In this document: positions 1-5,165 of the stretch, in pieces
Layout of the letters: every line of letters begins with the position of its first letter
Numbering within the stretch: position 1 is the stretch's first letter
Assembly (NCBI GenBank): GCA_937988735.1
Contig: CALKHQ010000037.1
Coordinates: 1 to 5,686 of the forward strand
Direction: 5' to 3'
From: an uncultured Alphaproteobacteria bacterium
GTDB lineage: Bacteria; Pseudomonadota; Alphaproteobacteria; CALKHQ01
Length of the DNA: 5,686 nt
Notes under the pieces: generated by a model
Databases searched by the model: none
Seen by the model: the letters and a program-made list of their open reading frames with translations, nothing else
What the model was told of the DNA's origin: nothing
Translations under genes and position numbers: made by a program

Positions 1-578
1 TCACCGTCTGGCACGGGGTGGACATGATGCGTGCCGCGGTCTCCGATCCCGCCTGGCCGGAGGACCTGCCGCTGGTGGTCGCCGGCGACGGGCCGAAGCG
101 GCCCGAGGTCGAGGCGGCGGCGCGGGAGACGGGCCGGGTGGTGGCCCTCGGCGTCGTCCCCTACCGCGAGGTGCCGGGCATCATGGCCGGCGCCTGCGTC
201 GGGCTGGTGCCGATCACCGATCCGGACGGCCGCTCCTCCCTCGGTGGCGTCGCCCCGCTGAAGCTGTTCGAGCTGATGGCCTGCGGGGTGCCGGTGGTGG
301 TGACCGACCTGCGCGGCCAGGCCGATCTGGTGCGCGCGGAGCAGTGCGGCCTCGTCGTGCCGGTCGGCGACGGCCATGCGCTGGCGGAGGCGGTGCGGAC
401 GCTGGCGGCGGACCCCGAGGGCGCGCGGGCGATGGGGGAGCGCGGCTGCGCCGCTGTCCGCGCCCGCCACTCCTGGGCCGAGCGGGCGCGCGAGACCCGC
501 GCCTTCATCGAAGCCTGTCTGCAGTCCGCCCGCGGCCGCCGGCCGGCACCCTCGCGCAGGGCGGATTCGTCACGGTGA
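1..578 (+). CDS. Glycosyltransferase, GT-B fold (GT4-like), C-terminal part, 5' end outside window
   Basis: This is the C-terminal nucleotide-sugar-binding half of a GT4-like glycosyltransferase, which would transfer a sugar from an activated donor during surface-polysaccharide assembly. The frame is open from base 3 and gives 191 residues to a TGA at 576-578. The window edge cuts the gene, so a GTG at base 18 is not a credible start. Visible signals are the strand-plus-loop VVAGDGP (residues 25-31), LGVVPYREVPGIMAGACVGLVP (49-70, the usual segment before the donor site), and PLKLFELMACGVPVVVTD (85-102), where Glu90 matches the second Glu of the GT4 EX7E motif. The first Glu position is Gly, as happens in some GT4 branches. 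A basic Arg/Ser tail ends the protein, and its last codons lie inside a 10-bp direct repeat. It converges with the minus-strand operon. Donor and acceptor cannot be read from the sequence. Confidence 0.9.
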   Translation, partial: TVWHGVDMMRAAVSDPAWPEDLPLVVAGDGPKRPEVEAAARETGRVVALGVVPYREVPGIMAGACVGLVPITDPDGRSSLGGVAPLKLFELMACGVPVVVTDLRGQADLVRAEQCGLVVPVGDGHALAEAVRTLAADPEGARAMGERGCAAVRARHSWAERARETRAFIEACLQSARGRRPAPSRRADSSR

Positions 579-582
579 AAAA

Positions 583-611
583 AACCTACCACACAGCCCT
601 GAGGCTGTCAA
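583..611 (-). promoter_or_regulatory. Candidate sigma70-like promoter pointing left
   Basis: On the minus strand, TTGACA (611-606) matches the full -35 consensus. A spacer of 17 nt leads to TAGGTT (588-583), which matches the -10 consensus at the first, second and last positions. The GTTC-N7-GTTC repeat ends directly before the -35. A transcript would begin near 576 and run antisense to the end of the + strand glycosyltransferase. No credible gene lies downstream on this strand, so function is unproven. Confidence 0.25.
593..608 (-). terminator. Candidate weak terminator hairpin for the minus-strand operon
   Basis: ACAGCC (593-598) and GGCTGT (603-608) form a perfect 6-bp stem around the 4-nt loop CTGA. 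Read on the minus strand, the stem is followed by 8 nt and then seven T (complement of A578-A584). The position, just past the end of the minus-strand operon, fits a terminator. The T tract is further from the stem than in a standard intrinsic terminator, and the stem is short. Read on the + strand there is no T tract after it, so no canonical terminator is seen for the + strand gene. Confidence 0.4.
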
Positions 612-626
612 GAACAAAGTAAGAAC
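612..626. promoter_or_regulatory. LexA-box-like direct repeat GAAC-N7-GAAC
   Basis: GAAC at 612-615 and GAAC at 623-626 are separated by exactly 7 bases. The match can be extended to a direct repeat of AAGAAC (610-615 and 621-626). GAAC-N7-GAAC, equivalent to GTTC-N7-GTTC on the other strand, is the known LexA operator form in Alphaproteobacteria. Both neighbouring genes point into this spot, so neither would normally be controlled from here. It could be an orphan or relic operator, or a chance match. Confidence 0.35.
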
Positions 627-630
627 TTTG
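615..630. repeat. Second small hairpin in the convergent junction
   Basis: CAAAGT (615-620) and ACTTTG (625-630) pair perfectly around the loop AAGA. The hairpin sits 6 nt from the hairpin at 593-608 and has the same shape (6-bp stem, 4-nt loop). It is AT-rich, has no T tract on either side, and overlaps the GAAC repeat. It would be a weak RNA structure by itself and may be incidental. Confidence 0.35.
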
Positions 631-632
631 CG

Positions 633-1718
633 TCACGGTGCAGGCCGGGCCATGCGCGCCAGCAGCTCTGCATAGCGCGCCACCACCCGGTCCAGCGCGA
701 ACATCTCCGGCAACAGCGACGGCCGCACCGTGTCCGATGGGGCGGGGCGGACGGTGGCGATGGCGGCGGCCAGCGCCTCCCCCATCGACGCGATGGTGAC
801 CGCGCCCGGCGCCGCAGCCGCCGCGATCTCGCCGATGCCGCCGGCCTCCGGCGTGGCGATCACCGGCGTTCACACCGCCAGCGCCTCCAGCGCCGCGTTC
901 GGCAGCCCCTCCCACAGCGACGGCAGCAGGAAGGCGTCCGCGCCGGCGTAACGGGGCCACGGCGCGGACTCGAACCCCGGCAGGGCCACCCGTCCGGAGA
1001 GGCCCAGCGCCGCAATCCGCTCCGTCAGCGCCGGCCGCAGCGGGCCCTCCCCCAGGATGGTGAGGTGCGCGTCCGCCGGCAGGCGGGGCATCAGGTCCAG
1101 CAGGAGCATGTGCCCCTTTTGTTCCACCAGCCGTCCCGCCGCCACCAGCCTGGGTCCCGGTCCGGGCGTGCGCACCGGCGGCGCGGCCAGCGCCCGCAGC
1201 CGGTCGGCGTCCACCGGGTTCGGGATCACCGCCAGCCGGCCGCGCGGCACGCCGTAGCGGCGCTCGAGCTCGTCCGCGATCCGCTGCGCCGGGCAGATCA
1301 CCCGGTCGGCGCGGGGGTAGAGCAGGCGGGTGGCGACTGCCAGCGCGCGGCCGACCCGGCCGCCGGTCCCCGCCAGCGGCATGTTCGCCTCCCGCACCGC
1401 CAGCCGCAGCCGCTGCGGCAGCACCGGCCGCAGCGCGAGCAGCCCCACGTTCAGATAGCCGAGGGTGGACAGCGCCACGTCGGTCGGCTCGGCCAGCAGC
1501 GCCCGGCGCAGCGCCGGCAGCGCCCCGCGCAGCCGCGGCCGGCCCAGCACCGTCACCGGCACATGGCCGGCGACGAGCCCGCGCAGCGGTCCGCCCCCGT
1601 CCAGCACCACCAGCCGCGGCGTGAAGGCCGCGGGGTCGAGGGCGTTGGCGATCGTGATCATCACCCGCTCGGCGCCGCCCCCGGCGAAGGAGGGCAGCAC
1701 GAAGGCGACGCGGATCAC
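633..1718 (-). pseudogene. Glycosyltransferase, GT4 family, interrupted by an in-frame TGA
   Basis: This is a full-length GT4 glycosyltransferase reading frame of 361 positions whose codon 283 (870-872) is TGA. The start is GTG at 1718-1716, which overlaps the aminotransferase stop as GTGA, with GAGG about 7 nt upstream. Visible motifs before the stop are GGGAERVM (residues 13-20, acceptor-side N-terminal loop), IPNPVD (165-170), GRLVEQKG (195-202), ILGEGPL (221-227) and the EX7E motif E270-GLPNAAL-E278. After the stop the same frame continues with TPVIATPEAGGIGEI, the expected next block of the family, and 63 more residues to TGA at 633-635. Both halves share one frame, so no indel is involved. 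A Gly codon GGA changed to TGA is the simplest explanation, because family members usually read A-G-x-PVIA here. The 282-residue product would lack the end of the donor-binding domain and is probably inactive. A sequencing error or rare readthrough is possible. Confidence 0.85.
870..872 (-). other. Premature TGA stop within the glycosyltransferase
   Basis: TGA is read on the minus strand (TCA on +) as codon 283, five residues after the second Glu of EX7E. The codons around it, GCG GTG TGA ACG CCG GTG ATC, translate as A-V-stop-T-P-V-I. A single G in place of the T would restore AVGTPVI, a normal GT4 sequence. Every other gene end visible in the window also uses TGA, so TGA is the ordinary stop codon here and not a sense codon. 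Confidence 0.85.
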
Positions 1719-2866
1719 CCGGCGGCCTCGCGCACTGCGGCGATGACGCGTTCGATCGCGGCCTCGCTCATGTAGCCGTGGATCGGCAGGCTCAGCACCC
1801 GGCCGCACAGCGCCTCGCTCACCGGCAGCGAGCCGGGGCCGTCGCCGAAGCGGGCATAGGCCGGCTGCAGGTGCATCGGCCGCGGGTAATAGACCGCGGT
1901 GGGCACCCCGCGGGCGGCGAGCGCCGCCTGCAGCGCGTCGCGCCGGTCGCTCAGCACCGTGTACTGCGCCCAGGCGCTGGTGGCGCCGCGCGGTCTGAGC
2001 GGCGTGACCACGCCGTCGCCCAGCCCTGCGTCATAGGCCGCCGCCACCCGCCGGCGCGCGGCAAGCTCGTTGGCGAAGGCCGGCAGCTTGGCCAGCAGCA
2101 CCGCCGCCTGCAGGGTGTCCAGCCGCGCGTTGAGTCCGATGCGGGCGATGTCGTACTTGCCCGTGCCCCGGCCGTGGGCGCGGATGCTGCGCAGCGATTC
2201 CGCCACCCCGTCGTCGTCGGTGAACAGCGCGCCTCCGTCGCCGTAGCAGCCCAGCGGCTTGGCCGGGAAGAAGCTGGTGGCGGTGATCGGCGCCAGCGTC
2301 CCCACCTTCTGTTCGCCGCGCGCGCCGCCGAAGCTCTGCGCGGCGTCGGCGATCACGTCCATGCCATAGCGCCCGGCGACGGCGTCGATCCGCTCGTAGT
2401 CGGCGGGCAGGCCGTAGAGATCCACCGCGATCACCAGCCGCGGGTCGAGCCTGCCCGCGCGCTGCACCGCCTCCACCCGCCGGGCCAGGTCCTCGGCGTC
2501 GAGGTTGAACAGCCGCGGGTCCACGTCCACGAACACCGGCGTCGCCCCCAGCAGCACCACCGCCTCGGCGGTGGCGGGGAAGGTGAAGGCGGGCACGAAC
2601 ACGGCGTCGTCGGGCCCGACCCCCAGCGCCATCATCGCCGCCAGCAGCGCGTCGGTGCCGCTGGAAACCGCGATCGCGTGGCGGGCGCCGCAGAAGCCGG
2701 CCAGCGCCGCCTCCAGCTCCGCCACCTCCGGCCCCAGGATGAACTGGCCGTGGCGCAGCACGCGCTGGATGCGCTCGGCGATGACGGAGCTCAGCGCCGC
2801 CTGCTGCGCCTTCAGGCCGGCGAACTCGATCTCGTCCTGCGTCGTCCCGGCCTCAGCAGGGGACAA
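1715..2866 (-). CDS. wbpE: UDP-2-acetamido-2-deoxy-3-oxo-D-glucuronate aminotransferase, DegT/DnrJ/EryC1/StrS family (WbpE/WlbC-like)
   Basis: This is a cytoplasmic PLP enzyme expected to transaminate UDP-3-keto-GlcNAcA, with glutamate as the family's amino donor, to give the 3-amino sugar nucleotide. The 383 residues fit a sugar aminotransferase. Motifs seen are IEFAGLKAQQ near the N-terminus, HGQFILGPEVAELE (39-52), SSGTDAL (68-74, cofactor phosphate), DAAQSFGG (174-181, the Asp facing the PLP ring nitrogen), and SFFPAKPLGCYGDGG (198-212) with the Schiff-base Lys203. The C-terminal PRPMHLQPAYARFG block is typical of sugar aminotransferases. The chosen start is TTG at 2866-2864: GGAG lies 6 nt upstream, and no in-frame ATG or GTG lies between it and the conserved IEF. 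The only upstream ATG (2992) would add 42 residues that are a shadow of the acetyltransferase gene. It overlaps that gene by 14 nt and the next glycosyltransferase by 4 nt. The specific substrate is inferred from the neighbouring wbpB- and wbpD-like genes. Confidence 0.9.
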   Translation of the reverse strand: MSPAEAGTTQDEIEFAGLKAQQAALSSVIAERIQRVLRHGQFILGPEVAELEAALAGFCGARHAIAVSSGTDALLAAMMALGVGPDDAVFVPAFTFPATAEAVVLLGATPVFVDVDPRLFNLDAEDLARRVEAVQRAGRLDPRLVIAVDLYGLPADYERIDAVAGRYGMDVIADAAQSFGGARGEQKVGTLAPITATSFFPAKPLGCYGDGGALFTDDDGVAESLRSIRAHGRGTGKYDIARIGLNARLDTLQAAVLLAKLPAFANELAARRRVAAAYDAGLGDGVVTPLRPRGATSAWAQYTVLSDRRDALQAALAARGVPTAVYYPRPMHLQPAYARFGDGPGSLPVSEALCGRVLSLPIHGYMSEAAIERVIAAVREAAG

Positions 2867-3437
2867 GGCGGTCTCCGTCCTCCAGCCGGTAGCGCTCGCC
2901 GGTGCGCGGGCAGGCGAGGTCGTCGCCCAGCCGCTCGCCGCTGCGGCTGACCCAGCCGATCCGGCGCGCAGGATTGCCCACCACCAGCGCATGGTCCGGC
3001 ACGTCGCGGGTCACCACCGCACCGGCGCCGATCATGGCGTAGCGGCCGATGGTGACGCCGCAGACGATGGTCGCGTTGGCGCCGATGCTGGCGCCGCGGC
3101 CGACGCGGGTGGGTGCGAACTCCTGCTTGCGCTCGATGAAGGCGCGCGGCGTCAGCACGTTGGTGAACACGCAGCTCGGGCCGCAGAACACCTCCTCCTC
3201 CAGCACCACGCCCTGATAGACCGAGACGTTGTTCTGCAGCTTGCAGCCGTCGCCGATGGCGACCCCGGGCGCCACGAACACGTTCTGCCCCAGCACGCAG
3301 CGCGCCCCGATCCGCGCCCGGGCGGAGATGTGGCAGAAGTGCCAGATGCGCGTGCCGTCGCCGATCTCGACCTCGGCGTCGATCCAGGCCGACTCGTGGA
3401 CGAAGGCGCCGGGGAAGCGGGGGACGGGCAGCGGCAT
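2853..3437 (-). CDS. wbpD: UDP-2-acetamido-3-amino-2,3-dideoxy-D-glucuronate N-acetyltransferase (WbpD/WlbB-like)
   Basis: This is a left-handed beta-helix (hexapeptide repeat) acetyltransferase expected to move acetyl from acetyl-CoA to the 3-amine made by the aminotransferase, giving UDP-GlcNAc(3NAc)A. At 194 residues it has the usual length for WbpD. Hexapeptide repeats run from about residue 13 to 145 (VHESAWIDAEVEIGDGTRIWHFCHI, then IGARCVLGQNVFVAPGVAIGDGCKLQNNVSVYQGV). The family-typical segment CGPSCVFTNVLTPRA (85-99) contains Asn93, which probably corresponds to the active-site Asn described for this family. The end of the helix is AMIGAGAVVTRDVPDHALVVGNPARRIGWV (134-163). The short C-terminal tail ACPRTGERYRL (175-185) is also seen in relatives. 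The start ATG (3437-3435) lies 11 nt after the oxidoreductase stop, with a weak GGAA 6 nt upstream. The same frame stays open to 4070, but that extension is a shadow of the oxidoreductase gene. Confidence 0.93.
   Translation of the reverse strand: MPLPVPRFPGAFVHESAWIDAEVEIGDGTRIWHFCHISARARIGARCVLGQNVFVAPGVAIGDGCKLQNNVSVYQGVVLEEEVFCGPSCVFTNVLTPRAFIERKQEFAPTRVGRGASIGANATIVCGVTIGRYAMIGAGAVVTRDVPDHALVVGNPARRIGWVSRSGERLGDDLACPRTGERYRLEDGDRLVPC
2864..2876 (-). promoter_or_regulatory. Ribosome binding site and TTG start of the aminotransferase
   Basis: On the minus strand GGAG (2876-2873) is followed by six bases and TTG (2866-2864). The site lies inside the last codons of the acetyltransferase gene. 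It decides the start, because the annotated protein homology begins about 12 residues later and no ATG or GTG is available in between. Confidence 0.55.
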
Positions 3438-3448
3438 CTCGGGTTCCG

Positions 3449-4411
3449 TCAGGTTCCGGTCGCGCGCAGCTTCGGGTGCGCCTCGCCCGCGTGCGGGGTC
3501 GGCTGCATGAAGCGGATGGCGGAGGTGATCTCCACCGCCGGCCGGGCGTCCTCCAGCCCGAAGCCGTTGCCGGCGAGGATCTGGCGGTAGCTCTGGGTGT
3601 GCAGGTCCTCGAAGCCGCCGGAGAACTCGACCTCCTCGCCGTCGATGCTGATCGCGCGATAGGTGGTCTTGCCGGGCGGGCAGGCGGCCGGCAGGTCGGC
3701 GCGGTCCACCGACAGGAACCAGCGCACGTCCGCCCGCTCCAGCTCCAGATAGCCCCCGGCCCGCGACGGCTCGCGCAGGTGCACCAGGTTGCGCCGGACC
3801 GCGCCGAACAGGTGGACCAGCATGTCGAAGAAGTGGATGCCGATGTTCGCGGCGATCCCGCCCGACTTGCCCTCGTCCCCCTTCCACGACACGGCGTACC
3901 AGCGCCCGCGCGACGTGATGTAGGTCAGGTCCACCTGGTGCCGGCGCCCGGTGTCCTTGGCCAGCCGCTCCCGCAGCGCGATGATCGCCGGATGCAGCCG
4001 CAGCTGCAGGATCGCATTGATCCGCCGCCCGCTCTCCCGCTCGATCTCGGCCAGGCCGTCCACGTTCCACGGGGTCAGCACCAGCGGCTTCTCGCAGATC
4101 GCGTCCGCATGCGAGCGCAGGGCGAAACGGACGTGAGCGTCGTGCAGGTAGTTCGGCGAGCAGATGCTGACGTAGTCGATCGGCGATCCTCGCCGCCGCA
4201 GCTTGTCCACGTAGCGGTCGAAGCGCTCGAACTCGACGAAGAAGCTCGCGTCCGGGAAGTAGCGGTCGAGGATCCCCACGGAATCCTTGGGGTCGAGCGC
4301 GGCGACCAGCTCGCCGCCCACGTCCTTGATCGCCTGCATGTGCCGCGGCGCGATGTAGCCGGCCGCGCCGATCAGCGCGTAGCGGCCGCCGGTTCCCGGT
4401 CCGCTCTGCAT
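3449..4411 (-). CDS. wbpB: UDP-N-acetyl-D-glucosaminuronate 3-dehydrogenase, Gfo/Idh/MocA family (WbpB/WlbA-like)
   Basis: This is an NAD-dependent oxidoreductase expected to oxidise C3 of UDP-GlcNAcA to the ketone, the first committed step towards diacetamido uronic acids. It has 320 residues. An N-terminal Rossmann fold begins with YALIGAAGYIAPRHMQAI (11-28). Then come VSICSPNYLHDAHV (81-94), CEKPLVLTPWNVDGL (106-120) with the conserved EKP Lys108, and SGGIAANIGIHFFDML (183-198) with His193. The latter two are the usual Lys/His catalytic pair of the family, and the EKPLVLTPWN block is characteristic of WbpB/WlbA. The start ATG (4411-4409) shares its A with the upstream stop (TGATG), and no clear Shine-Dalgarno precedes it, so translation is probably coupled to the upstream gene. 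In characterised WbpB/WbpE pairs NADH is recycled using 2-oxoglutarate. That this applies here is inference. Confidence 0.93.
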   Translation of the reverse strand: MQSGPGTGGRYALIGAAGYIAPRHMQAIKDVGGELVAALDPKDSVGILDRYFPDASFFVEFERFDRYVDKLRRRGSPIDYVSICSPNYLHDAHVRFALRSHADAICEKPLVLTPWNVDGLAEIERESGRRINAILQLRLHPAIIALRERLAKDTGRRHQVDLTYITSRGRWYAVSWKGDEGKSGGIAANIGIHFFDMLVHLFGAVRRNLVHLREPSRAGGYLELERADVRWFLSVDRADLPAACPPGKTTYRAISIDGEEVEFSGGFEDLHTQSYRQILAGNGFGLEDARPAVEITSAIRFMQPTPHAGEAHPKLRATGT

Positions 4412-5154
4412 CAGCTTGCGAGCCGCGTGTAGGCGGCCGGTTCGCGATAGATGTCGCAGTTCGCCGCCAGTTCCTCGGCGAGCTGCCGGTCGAGCTCCAG
4501 CCGCAGCCGGTCCAGCCGCGCCACCGCGCTTTCCCCGGGCTCGCGCGTCCACCAGATCGGGTGTGTCAGCAGCTGCAGCGCGCGGCCGGCCGCGACCGCC
4601 GGCTGCTCCAGCGGATGGCCGTGCCGCCAGTCGCCCCGCGAATCCGAGCAGTAGCCGATCTCGGAAAAGATCGCCGGCTCGTAGGTATGGCGCCGGCCGC
4701 CGATCCGTCGCGGCGAGCCCTGCAGCCGCGGCGCCGGCCGGTGCAGGCTGACCACGGGGATCGGCTCCTCGCCGAGGATGACCTTGAGCGCCGCGCACTC
4801 GATGGCGCAGCCGGCGTCGAGCGCATCGTCGTCGTCGGGGTAGTGCGAGGCGTCAAGATGCAGGCCGACCCGGTGGCCGAGTTCGCGCAGCCGCAGCAGC
4901 ACCCGCCGGTTCGCGGGCGCCGCCGTGTTGTAGAGGGCGCTGCGCACCAGCACGAAGTAGTGCGCCGAATGGCCCATCTCCGCCTCGAGCTCGGCCATGC
5001 CCAGCGCCGCTGTCAGCGACATGTCGATGTCGTGGCGCAGGATCAGGTCGCGCCGGTCGGGCCGCGCGTCCTCGTAGCGGACGGTGATGTAGCCGCGCTC
5101 GGTGAATGCGTTCAGCAGTGCCCGATAGCCGGCGAGCGTGAAGTCGGAGGCCAT
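4411..5154 (-). CDS. Polysaccharide deacetylase-like protein (distant NodB fold)
   Basis: This 247-residue cytoplasmic-looking protein has no signal peptide or membrane segment. It resembles the divergent polysaccharide-deacetylase-like proteins found in O-antigen and capsule clusters (WbmS-type), whose reaction is not established to my knowledge. Motifs seen are LILRHDIDMS (37-46), which replaces the classical TFDDG with a D-x-D metal-site pattern. GHSAHYFVLV (61-70) is the usual second strand, GLHLDASHY (97-105) is a likely metal-binding His region, and SLHRP (136-140), SDSRG (170-174) and LTHPIWW (196-202) follow. The start is ATG at 5154-5152 with GGGAG 4 nt upstream, 11 nt after the preceding glycosyltransferase stop. 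Its stop overlaps the oxidoreductase start as TGATG. Tight coupling to wbpB suggests a role in making or tailoring the same sugar or its glycan. Removal of an N-acetyl group is a guess from the fold only. Confidence 0.8.
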   Translation of the reverse strand: MASDFTLAGYRALLNAFTERGYITVRYEDARPDRRDLILRHDIDMSLTAALGMAELEAEMGHSAHYFVLVRSALYNTAAPANRRVLLRLRELGHRVGLHLDASHYPDDDDALDAGCAIECAALKVILGEEPIPVVSLHRPAPRLQGSPRRIGGRRHTYEPAIFSEIGYCSDSRGDWRHGHPLEQPAVAAGRALQLLTHPIWWTREPGESAVARLDRLRLELDRQLAEELAANCDIYREPAAYTRLAS

Positions 5155-5165
5155 GCTTCTCCCGT

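Larger units (their letters stand above)
568..640. repeat. 10-bp direct repeat flanking a 53-bp AT-rich segment
   Basis: CGTCACGGTG occurs exactly at 568-577 and again at 631-640. The 53 bases between (578-630) hold 22 G/C, far below the flanking genes. The left copy carries the last codons of the + strand glycosyltransferase, whose TGA is completed by the first base of the spacer. The right copy contains the TGA (reverse complement of TCA at 633-635) that ends the minus-strand glycosyltransferase frame. The arrangement resembles a target duplication or a short insertion by slippage. No inverted termini are seen on the 53 bases, so the origin is open. Confidence 0.6.

Noticed and set aside
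161..592. Minus-strand open frame of 143 codons antisense to the + strand glycosyltransferase, downstream of the promoter-like match
   Set aside because: Its composition (Arg, Ala, Ser, Pro, Thr) is that of a shadow of a GC-rich gene, it shows no recognisable domain, and the opposite strand encodes a clear GT4 domain.
568..640. Insertion sequence or MITE in the junction
   Set aside because: The 53-bp segment has flanking direct repeats but no inverted terminal repeats and no transposase fragment, so a mobile element cannot be claimed.
870..872. TGA read as tryptophan or selenocysteine
   Set aside because: All other gene ends visible in the window use TGA as a stop, the family does not use Trp or selenocysteine here, and a simple GGA-to-TGA change explains it.
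586..960. Minus-strand frame of 124 codons overlapping the end of the broken glycosyltransferase
   Set aside because: It is in a different frame from the glycosyltransferase and consists of Gly/Ala/Arg runs. The family sequence after the stop is in the original frame.
633..1718. Frameshift as the cause of the split glycosyltransferase
   Set aside because: The segments before and after 870-872 are in the same frame, so a point nonsense change is sufficient.
1778..2950. Plus-strand open frame of 390 codons opposite the aminotransferase
   Set aside because: It is rich in Arg, His, Gln and Gly, has no recognisable motif, and lies antisense to a well-supported enzyme. Long antisense frames are common at this GC content.
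3476..4432. Plus-strand open frame of 318 codons opposite the oxidoreductase
   Set aside because: It is an antisense shadow of the WbpB-like gene, whose motifs are clear on the minus strand.
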